Below are positions 13,232 through 17,570 of a DNA stretch of 17,570 nucleotides, piece after piece (positions within the stretch are counted from its first letter, which is position 1; every line of letters begins with the position of its first letter). Position numbers and translations under genes: made by a program. The notes under the pieces were generated by a model. The model saw only the letters and a program-made list of their open reading frames with translations. It ran no database searches and was not told the origin of the DNA. Source of the DNA: JACRJW01 sp964359095 (GTDB lineage Bacteria; Patescibacteriota; Patescibacteriia; UBA9934; GWF2-40-263); contig CAYHRJ010000023.1 of assembly GCA_964359095.1 (NCBI GenBank), positions 1-17,570 on the forward strand. The letters run 5' to 3'.

Positions 13232-13966
13232 ATGAACGGCGTCAAAACAACGACAATGAATTTGCGTCCTGTGTGGGAATCACTCACACAGCGCGCGCGA
13301 GCTGGACGACTGAACGAGACGCATTTGCAACGAGCGTTGATCGATGACATCGCACACCATCGTCTCACGCGCACCAAAACGCTACGCCTGCCGCCAACAC
13401 TCGAATGGGTGTTTCGCTTCCCAGAGGAGTTCGCCCTCATCAACATGGCGCATGGTGCGTACCTTCGACGGCAATGTACAACGGGACGCTATCAGACAGT
13501 CGTGCGCCAACGCCTTCTAGCTTCACCAAAGCTCGTGAACCTGTTCCTAGAGAATGAACGTCTGCAATTGCTCGCCTGGCTTCTCACTCAAGGCGTAGCT
13601 GTCGAAAACTGGCCGACGATCATGGTACGCGCAGGATTTCCATACGAGACGATCGCCGAGCTCATCAAAGGACGAATCGTAAACCACGAATCTGCCGCCG
13701 CGTTTCTCTGGTTCGTTGATGACGGTGTGTGGCGCTTCTTCCACGGAATCGCGTTCACCGACATCATCGTGCGGTGCGCGACATTCGCACCAAGCGTCGT
13801 TCTCGATCGTCGCGCGGCGATTGAAAAGCATATGATCGAGTTTGAACCAGAAACTAGCACCTACCGTGCTCCAAGACCTGAAGCGCAAGCCATCATGCGC
13901 TCGTTCCTTCTGCGACCACTCACACAGCTCTTTGACGAACTCGCGGCCAACAAAGGTGGGGCATGA
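13232..13966 (+). CDS. Hypothetical protein, 244 aa, first gene of a coupled cluster
   Basis: I do not recognise this family. The ATG at 13232 has GGAGG 5 nt upstream, a clear choice over the longer open frame that starts within the divergent hydrolase gene. The protein is soluble, basic in its first 60 residues and mostly helical. Aromatic-rich stretches occur in the middle (LRLPPTLEWVFRFPEEFALINM and later FLWFVDDGVWRFFHGIAF). There is no signal peptide, no transmembrane helix and no obvious catalytic motif. The stop codon overlaps the next ORF by ATGA, and that ORF overlaps the following one in the same way, so three products are translationally coupled. The overall helical build could suit a regulator or structural role, but that is speculation. 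Confidence 0.75.
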   Translation: MNGVKTTTMNLRPVWESLTQRARAGRLNETHLQRALIDDIAHHRLTRTKTLRLPPTLEWVFRFPEEFALINMAHGAYLRRQCTTGRYQTVVRQRLLASPKLVNLFLENERLQLLAWLLTQGVAVENWPTIMVRAGFPYETIAELIKGRIVNHESAAAFLWFVDDGVWRFFHGIAFTDIIVRCATFAPSVVLDRRAAIEKHMIEFEPETSTYRAPRPEAQAIMRSFLLRPLTQLFDELAANKGGA

Positions 13967-14058
13967 TGCTTCCGCTTATCACATATCTCCAATGGTGCGA
14001 TTCTTTGGAGACACAACACACACTGAACCAACCAGCATCACCTCGGAGTCTGAGATGA
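13963..14058 (+). CDS. Coupled small ORF, 31 aa
   Basis: This 31-codon ORF starts at an ATG overlapping the stop of the 244-aa gene (ATGA) and has a good site (AAAGGTGGGG) ahead of it. Its stop overlaps the ATG of the 85-aa gene, again by ATGA. The two exact 4-bp overlaps on both ends argue for a translated spacer or real small protein. The product begins MMLPLITYLQWCDS, slightly hydrophobic, and ends with a basic, proline- and serine-containing tail. No domain is recognised. It might act only to carry ribosomes to the next gene. Confidence 0.5.
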   Translation: MMLPLITYLQWCDSLETQHTLNQPASPRSLR

Positions 14059-14312
14059 AACGAATTCTCACAAGCGTCTTTCTCCTACTCGTGAGCCCCC
14101 AAGCCTTCGCCGAAAGTCGGCATCACGATGAAGGAGGATGCTCCGTGGAGCAGTCCAACGTTCTCTGTCTAATGTTCGGCATCTTGCCGGTCATCGTGGT
14201 CGTGTTCAACATCTGGGACAACTACAAGATGAAGACCGATCCTGTATACCGCGCCCGAGCCGAACAGCTCCGTCGCGAGGACGAAGAAAAACAGAATCAG
14301 CGCGGCAACTGA
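14055..14312 (+). CDS. Small exported or membrane protein, 85 aa
   Basis: The ATG at 14055 has CGGAG about 7 nt upstream. Residues 1-19 form a textbook signal peptide: basic MKR, a hydrophobic run, then a QAFA cleavage site. A His/Glu/Asp/Gly segment with C29 follows, and a hydrophobic stretch at about 36-54 (containing C38 and LPVIVVVFNIW) looks like a transmembrane helix. The tail is strongly charged (Arg, Glu, Lys) and would be cytoplasmic. The protein would thus cross the membrane once after cleavage, with a short outside part carrying HHDE residues that might bind metal. It is the third cistron of a coupled set. The family is not recognised. Confidence 0.7.
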   Translation: MKRILTSVFLLLVSPQAFAESRHHDEGGCSVEQSNVLCLMFGILPVIVVVFNIWDNYKMKTDPVYRARAEQLRREDEEKQNQRGN

Positions 14313-14324
14313 TTGCCTGACAAT

Positions 14325-14381
14325 CCACCTCCCAAGGCCCGCTCTGCACACCACATGTGTATGAGGTGGGCCTATTATTTT
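14325..14381 (+). promoter_or_regulatory. Stem-loop with two alternative pairings, possible terminator or ribosome-site switch
   Basis: AGGCCC (14335-14340) pairs with GGGCCT (14368-14373) and is followed by ATTATTTTTG, like a long-loop terminator after the 85-aa gene. CCACCTC (14325-14331) is instead perfectly complementary to GAGGTGG (14363-14369), which contains the only purine-rich site before the next gene. The pairings exclude each other. Confidence 0.4.
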
Positions 14382-14383
14382 TG

Positions 14384-15067
14384 ATGATTGACAATCAACT
14401 GACGATAATCTACTGTGCAGCTGCCCACCTGGAGCCGTTCGTGCTTCCTTCCAAATCCTCAGCATTCCCCACATACTTCCAAATCGTCCTGTCCTGTGAG
14501 GCGCAAACGCCTGACTATCCATGTGTCATCCACGCGAACTCACATCCTACTCACAGCCACATCGACCTCTACCTCACAGCGTTAGAACGTCTGGTGCCGC
14601 TGCTCAAACTCCCTGCGGGTCAAATCACTGCTGTCGCACACGTGGGACGAAACGAAGTCGCATTCTCGCCACGCCTTCCCTCCGTTGCTCTGACCGGTTT
14701 CCTCTCACAGATCGCTCTGCTTGGTGGCGAAGACTTGGCAGAAGTTCGCCGTCAGGTGGAAGGCTACCCGTATGAACGAATCGCACAGGAGTATGAACGG
14801 CTCACGCGCGAGGCAAAACGAACGCGTCGCGCCTTGCCGCTCATCGAGCTCGACAAATCTCCTCTGCTTACCTTCACCATTCTGGATGTGTTGGGCGGTC
14901 CTTCGACCACCATCCGCATCTCAGAACAACGGGACGTGATTCGACTACGAGGCGTTCCGTTCAACCATGTGTTCGCAGCCTTAGCAAACGACGCAATCAT
15001 GAAAAACGCACGCGCCGCTATCTGCGCTCGCCTACCGATTCTTGGCAACCCTCGCACTCACTCGTAA
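14384..15067 (+). CDS. Hypothetical protein, 227 aa
   Basis: I do not recognise this family. The ATG at 14384 is the most likely start, but its Shine-Dalgarno-like GAGGTGGG lies 13 nt away and could be trapped in a hairpin; in-frame ATG 14357 and GTG 14366 are alternatives. The protein is soluble. It has an N-terminal half with HANSHPTHSHIDLY, a His/Ser/Thr cluster that might be a metal or phosphate site, a charged helix (QVEGYPYERIAQEYERLTREAKRTRRA), and a C-terminal half with several hydrophobic strands. No membrane segment is evident. It is separated from the preceding cluster by the stem-loop and ends before a bidirectional terminator shared with tRNA-Arg. Coding character is good; function is unknown. 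Confidence 0.7.
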   Translation: MIDNQLTIIYCAAAHLEPFVLPSKSSAFPTYFQIVLSCEAQTPDYPCVIHANSHPTHSHIDLYLTALERLVPLLKLPAGQITAVAHVGRNEVAFSPRLPSVALTGFLSQIALLGGEDLAEVRRQVEGYPYERIAQEYERLTREAKRTRRALPLIELDKSPLLTFTILDVLGGPSTTIRISEQRDVIRLRGVPFNHVFAALANDAIMKNARAAICARLPILGNPRTHS

Positions 15068-15101
15068 AGAGATGAGTGTTTTCTTTTTAATGACCGCAAA
15101 C

Positions 15102-15130
15102 AAAAAACATTCTGACGGAGAATGTTTTTT
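15102..15130. terminator. Bidirectional terminator between the 227-aa gene and tRNA-Arg
   Basis: A perfect 12-bp stem AAAAAACATTCT / AGAATGTTTTTT has a 5-nt loop. It starts directly after the CCA end of the minus-strand tRNA and also closes the plus-strand gene. Confidence 0.92.
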
Positions 15131-15206
15131 GGTGCGGCCGGGGGGACTCGAACCCTCGGCCTCATGGTTCGAAGCCATGCGCTCTATCCAGCTGAGCTAC
15201 GGCCGC
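15130..15206 (-). tRNA. tRNA-Arg(TCG)
   Basis: The full cloverleaf can be drawn: acceptor stem GCGGCCG/CGGCCGC, D-stem GCTC/GAGC, anticodon stem CATGG/CCATG with loop CTTCGAA giving anticodon TCG (CGA codons), and T-loop TTCGAGT. The T-stem has one A-C mismatch. Discriminator A and an encoded CCA end are present. The predicted promoter leaves only a few nucleotides of 5' leader. Its terminator abuts the CCA. Confidence 0.96.
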
Positions 15207-15215
15207 ATGGCGCAA

Positions 15216-15259
15216 ATGCTATCTGAAATCTTGACGCGCGTCAATCTACTTGGCATACT
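15216..15259. promoter_or_regulatory. Back-to-back tRNA promoters sharing a palindromic -35 region
   Basis: The 14-bp perfect palindrome TTGACGCGCGTCAA (15231-15244) supplies a TTGACG box to each strand. Rightward, CATACT lies 17 nt further (15254-15259) and serves tRNA-Lys. Leftward, TAGCAT (+ strand 15216-15221) lies 17 nt further and serves tRNA-Arg. The -35 boxes are 2 bp apart, so two polymerases could not be bound at once. Confidence 0.65.
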
Positions 15260-15269
15260 GTTGCCGTTC

Positions 15270-15295
15270 ATCCCTCCCTTCGCGAAGGGAGGGAT
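15270..15295. repeat. Perfect 26-bp palindrome in the tRNA-Lys leader
   Basis: Two 13-nt arms (ATCCCTCCCTTCG and its reverse complement) meet with no spacer. The palindrome starts about 4 nt after the predicted start of transcription and ends 3 nt before the tRNA-Lys 5' end, so it would form a hairpin directly in front of the RNase P cleavage site. There is no T-run. Confidence 0.85.
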
Positions 15296-15298
15296 CAC

Positions 15299-15373
15299 GC
15301 GTCGGTAGCTCAGGGGTAGAGCAGGAGACTCTTAATCTCTTGGCCGTGGGTTCAAATCCCACCCGACGCACCA
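15299..15373 (+). tRNA. tRNA-Lys(CTT)
   Basis: Acceptor stem GCGTCGG/CCGACGC, D-stem GCTC/GAGC, anticodon loop CTCTTAA giving anticodon CTT (AAG codons), T-stem GTGGG/CCCAC with loop TTCAAAT, discriminator A and an encoded CCA. A very strong terminator begins at the last base. Confidence 0.97.
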
Positions 15374-15416
15374 ACAAAATAGCTCCGACGTGACGTCGGA
15401 GCTATTTTGTTTTTTT
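15373..15416. terminator. Strong bidirectional terminator after tRNA-Lys
   Basis: A perfect 18-bp stem (15373-15390 with 15394-15411) has a 3-nt TGA loop, followed by a T-run. The stop codon of the minus-strand transglutaminase-like gene (15402-15404) lies inside the stem, so it serves both convergent transcripts. Confidence 0.93.
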
Positions 15417-16019
15417 CCACTCCATGATCTTCCCTGCCTCAACCTCGACCTTATCCGCACGACGTAGATGTCGCGCTTGGCCAGATCGCAAAATCTGTGT
15501 GTGCGGCGCGTCGTCCAGTGCATGCACGATATACCAAAGGTCTTCCTCGTCCGTCATCCAGCCTTTTTTATCAAAACGCGAAAGATCAAGAGGAGCAGAA
15601 TACGACCGTAGCGTCTTCTTCCCATCGTTCAAAAAATATTCATGAAAATAGGAAAGCGCGAGTTCACGGATCGAGGAATAGATAGGCTCACGATAGCGTA
15701 AGACGGCGTGGTTCGTTTTTGAAATGGCTCCCCAACATCCATGATCTTGAAACAACGCCACGACGTGATCCTGATCACCATGAGCTGACGCAAGATCGAG
15801 CAGCAGCGGCCGCGCTCCGTGAAGTCGCAGTGCGAGAGCTGCGAGCATGGCGCCTTCGATGCAGTGAGCGCGTCCTTCTCGTAGAACTTTGCGCGGAGAC
15901 CAACAGCTGTCACCAGCCTCTTCAAAGTTAATCGAAAACGCATCCAAAAAATCCTGGATGCGCCTGGGAGTTTTTAGTGTTTTGAGAATGTGTAACTCCT
16001 CCTTAGTAAGACCGTACAT
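15402..16019 (-). CDS. Transglutaminase-like cysteine protein, 205 aa
   Basis: The pattern fits the transglutaminase-like/papain-fold superfamily: a cysteine in GRAHCIEGAMLAALALRLHG (C53) at the start of a buried helix, a histidine in GDQDHVVALF (H85), and a third candidate (N103, or an Asp nearby) in the following strand. Such proteins can be proteases, amidases or cross-linking enzymes; the substrate is unknown. No signal peptide or membrane helix is seen, so a cytoplasmic location is likely. The ATG at 16019 is chosen because AGGAGGGAGG lies 8 nt upstream; the open frame runs on to 16082 with basic, low-complexity residues. The ribosome site itself comes from the repeat at 16025-16068. It lies downstream of rnc and may share that transcript. 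Confidence 0.65.
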   Translation of the reverse strand: MYGLTKEELHILKTLKTPRRIQDFLDAFSINFEEAGDSCWSPRKVLREGRAHCIEGAMLAALALRLHGARPLLLDLASAHGDQDHVVALFQDHGCWGAISKTNHAVLRYREPIYSSIRELALSYFHEYFLNDGKKTLRSYSAPLDLSRFDKKGWMTDEEDLWYIVHALDDAPHTQILRSGQARHLRRADKVEVEAGKIMEWKKTK

Positions 16020-16024
16020 ACGAC

Positions 16025-16068
16025 GGGCCTCCCTCCTACGCTGAAGCTTCGGCGGGCGGGAAAGGCCC
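16025..16068. repeat. Hairpin repeat related to the truB insert
   Basis: GGGCCT and AGGCCC form the ends of a 44-bp imperfect palindrome containing CTACGCTGAAGCTTCGGCGGG. This resembles the TAGCTTTAGCG / AAGCTTCAGCGACGGCGGG interior of the truB element. It fills the gap between rnc and the transglutaminase-like gene and supplies that gene's ribosome site. Confidence 0.6.
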
Positions 16069-16075
16069 TGTGAAT

Positions 16076-16771
16076 CTACCAATCTTTCGCTTCAATACCT
16101 GCCTGAGCCGCGGCCACTTGAGCCTCTTGTTTGCTTGTACCAAGACCAATAGCTACTTGCTCCTTGCCAAGAAATACGCCAACTTGAAATTCTTTCTCAT
16201 GATCAGGTCCAGTCTCTGACAAAACTTTATACGACGGCGTAATTCCCTTGTGCTCCTGCGCTGCTTCCTGGAATCGACTTTTCGGATCAACAAACAGGCG
16301 GTGTTCAAGAACGCGCGGAAGTTCACACAACACTCGATTCTGTACAAACATCTTAGCCCCTTCCCAACCTTGATCGATATAAATCGCGCCGATCAACGCC
16401 TCAAAGGCATTGGCTAAAATGTACTTGCGTGCTTTGGAACCTTTATCCTTGGACTCCCCTTTGGAAAGATGAAGATAGGGTTCGATCTCGAGCTTCGAGC
16501 ACAGATCAGCCAGCATGTCAGCGTTTACAAGCGCCGCTCGCCAGTTGGTGAGCTCGCCTTCTGGATTTTCATAATTTTCGTACAAGTGTTCTGTCACGAC
16601 CAGTTCAAGCACAGCATCGCCCAAAAATTCAAGACGTTCGTTGTGACCGAGCGGAAAATCTGGATGTTCGTTTAAGTAACTGCGATGAACAAGCGCCTGG
16701 CGTAGCGTGTCTTTATTTTGAAACGTCACGCCAAGAGTTTGTTCAATCTCTGTGAGGTCTTCTTTGGGCAT
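16076..16771 (-). CDS. rnc: Ribonuclease III
   Basis: RNase III cleaves double-stranded RNA, matures rRNA and takes part in mRNA decay. At 231 aa it is full length. The catalytic signature ERLEFLGDAVL is at 45-55, and the second acidic motif ANAFEALIGAIYIDQG follows at about 120-135. The C-terminal double-stranded RNA-binding domain spans about 162-229 (DPKSRFQEAAQ to EAQVAAAQAGIEA). The ATG is preceded by a pyrimidine run (CGCTCCCCCCT) with no Shine-Dalgarno. nusB ends 18 nt upstream, so the two are probably one transcript. No feature is missing. Confidence 0.96.
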   Translation of the reverse strand: MPKEDLTEIEQTLGVTFQNKDTLRQALVHRSYLNEHPDFPLGHNERLEFLGDAVLELVVTEHLYENYENPEGELTNWRAALVNADMLADLCSKLEIEPYLHLSKGESKDKGSKARKYILANAFEALIGAIYIDQGWEGAKMFVQNRVLCELPRVLEHRLFVDPKSRFQEAAQEHKGITPSYKVLSETGPDHEKEFQVGVFLGKEQVAIGLGTSKQEAQVAAAQAGIEAKDW

Positions 16772-16789
16772 AGGGGGGAGCGTTGGGAA

Positions 16790-17257
16790 TTAGAGCGTTG
16801 GGTGGGGGGGTAAATTTTTATCAACGTCCTTTACTTCGCCTTTGGCGACCATGTCTTTGTAGATGGCGCCCAGGACACCGTTTACAAATCGTCCTGAGGC
16901 CTGACCGCCAAATCCTTTGGCGAGCTCGATCGCTTCGTTGATCGCGACTTTGGCAGGGATTCTGTCCGCGATCTTCAGCTCATACACGCCAAGGCGAAGC
17001 ACGTTGCGATCCACAACCGTGATCGCTTCGATCGGCCAATCTGGTGCAAAACGCATAATGATTTTGTCGAGATCTTCTCGATGCTTCACTACGCCATGTA
17101 CCAACTCTTCCACAAATCCATCATCGTCAAACTTGGGAGCGAACTCTGTGCGGTTGAACGCAATCATTTCTGGAAGCTTCTCGTCGTGCATCCCTAAAAA
17201 ATCCCATTGATAGAGCGCTTGCAGAGCGATCGTGCGCGACAGGTGACGATTGGACAT
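16790..17257 (-). CDS. nusB: Transcription antitermination factor NusB
   Basis: NusB with NusE (S10) binds boxA RNA and helps RNA polymerase read through rRNA operons. The 155-aa length and all-helical character fit. The N-terminal SNRHLSRTIALQALYQWDF matches the family opening. The C-terminal half has the typical FAPDWPIEAITVVDRNVLRLGVYEL and PAKVAINEAIELAKGFGGQASGRFVNGVLG blocks. The ATG is preceded by GCTCTTTTTCCT, with no Shine-Dalgarno. A terminator-like hairpin lies between it and rpmF, so nusB and rnc may have their own promoter, although I could not identify a convincing one. Nothing unusual is seen in the protein. Confidence 0.94.
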   Translation of the reverse strand: MSNRHLSRTIALQALYQWDFLGMHDEKLPEMIAFNRTEFAPKFDDDGFVEELVHGVVKHREDLDKIIMRFAPDWPIEAITVVDRNVLRLGVYELKIADRIPAKVAINEAIELAKGFGGQASGRFVNGVLGAIYKDMVAKGEVKDVDKNLPPHPTL

Positions 17258-17299
17258 AGGAAAAAGAGCTCAAAGAACAATCTAGAAGAATAGTAACAC

Positions 17300-17334
17300 A
17301 AAAAGCATCTGGCTCGCGCCTAGGATGTCTTTTT
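17300..17334 (-). terminator. Terminator between rpmF and nusB
   Basis: On the minus strand AAAAAG...CATC pairs with GATG...CTTTTT (one bulged A) and is capped by GGC-GCGA-GCC, a GNRA tetraloop, followed by a T-rich stretch. The rpmF stop codon lies in the hairpin. The A/T arms could work in either direction. Confidence 0.7.
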
Positions 17335-17568
17335 GGATTTCTCTTTGTGATCGTGCGTGTGACCAGTCTTTTTCAACAGACGAGCAACCTTACGACTTTG
17401 ATCAACGACCTGGCGACCCTTGTAGAATCCACAAGTTGGACAGGTTTTGTGAGCCATGGTTGGCGCTTTACACTTTTCACAAACACTGACGTTCAGCGGA
17501 TTCATGTGATCATGCGAACGAGTTCGTCGACCTTTCGACCGAGAGCGTTTTCTAGCTGGGACTGGCAT
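17320..17568 (-). CDS. rpmF: Ribosomal protein bL32 with C-terminal extension
   Basis: bL32 is a small protein of the large ribosomal subunit. The start MPVPARKRSRSKGRRTRSHD is typical, followed by a zinc-binding set of four cysteines (C30, C33, C43, C46) in VCEKCKAP and KTCPTCGFYKGRQV. Family members are usually about 55-60 aa. This one is 82 aa, with a tail that includes GHTHDHKEKSKK and is rich in His and Lys. The ATG at 17568 leaves only 2 nt before the window edge, so upstream signals cannot be judged. A hairpin overlapping the stop separates it from nusB. Confidence 0.94.
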   Translation of the reverse strand: MPVPARKRSRSKGRRTRSHDHMNPLNVSVCEKCKAPTMAHKTCPTCGFYKGRQVVDQSRKVARLLKKTGHTHDHKEKSKKTS

Positions 17569-17570
17569 AG

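Noticed and set aside
13842..14054. Longer reading of the 85-aa exported protein, starting at 13842
   Set aside because: The extension overlaps the 244-aa gene in another frame and would bury a clear signal peptide that begins at 14055 behind its own ribosome site.
16778..16802. 10-bp direct repeat GAGCGTTGGG around the nusB stop codon
   Set aside because: It is short, low in complexity, and covers the nusB 3' end and the start of the gap. It looks like a local slippage duplication rather than a functional element.
1..17570. CRISPR array, transposase, integrase or phage genes
   Set aside because: No regularly spaced direct repeats and no recognisable transposase, integrase or phage structural gene were seen. 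The only mobile-type signals are the short palindromic repeats.

Overview
The window reads as a bacterial chromosome segment of roughly 50% GC using the standard bacterial code: UGA ends several clear genes, so it is not a UGA-sense lineage. The gene content suggests a Patescibacteria/CPR-type bacterium. Pointers are a compact IF-2 (677 aa), a 431-aa prolyl-tRNA synthetase without the editing insertion, the truB/rny/HU and rpmF/nusB/rnc neighbourhoods, a TrmB-like C-terminal fragment, and many very small unknown genes. This placement is an inference from style and family resemblance and could be wrong at phylum level.

Layout. (1) 31-3568, minus strand: an infB-trxA-trxB operon with 2-bp spacing and a 4-bp overlap, probably followed by a 46-aa ORF and a terminator. 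(2) 3617-6958, plus strand: a 5'-truncated PIN-domain ORF overlapping truB by 4 bp, then rny (RNase Y), then HU with its own promoter and terminator. truB carries an in-frame palindromic repeat element. (3) 7018-10937: an accessory stretch with a 233-aa unknown, an MFS transporter on the minus strand behind a probable transcription attenuator, a zinc-ribbon Nudix protein, a two-gene unit (DUF397-like protein plus a 79-aa partner), and a TrmB-like regulator that has lost its DNA-binding end. (4) 10948-13140, minus strand: proS preceded by an aspartoacylase/succinylglutamate-desuccinylase-like zinc hydrolase. (5) 13232-15067, plus strand: a coupled cluster of unknown genes (244 aa, 31 aa and an 85-aa exported or membrane protein), then a separate 227-aa unknown. 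(6) 15102-15416: divergent tRNA-Arg(TCG) and tRNA-Lys(CTT) genes whose two -35 boxes form one palindrome. (7) 15402-17568, minus strand: rpmF, nusB, rnc and a transglutaminase-like protein.

How it works together. The conserved part is translation and RNA metabolism: IF-2, TruB, RNase Y, RNase III, NusB, L32, ProRS and two tRNAs, with the thioredoxin pair attached to infB. These core genes mostly lack a Shine-Dalgarno sequence, and several have pyrimidine-rich or very short leaders. The accessory genes nearly all have strong GGAGG-type sites. Almost every transcription unit is bounded by a well-formed hairpin terminator, often bidirectional.

The most promising unusual items are the MFS leader attenuator with overlapping candidate leader ORFs, the mobile-type repeat read through as protein inside truB, the shared palindromic tRNA promoter, the DUF397-like/79-aa pair without a recognisable HTH partner, and the 244/31/85-aa coupled cluster.
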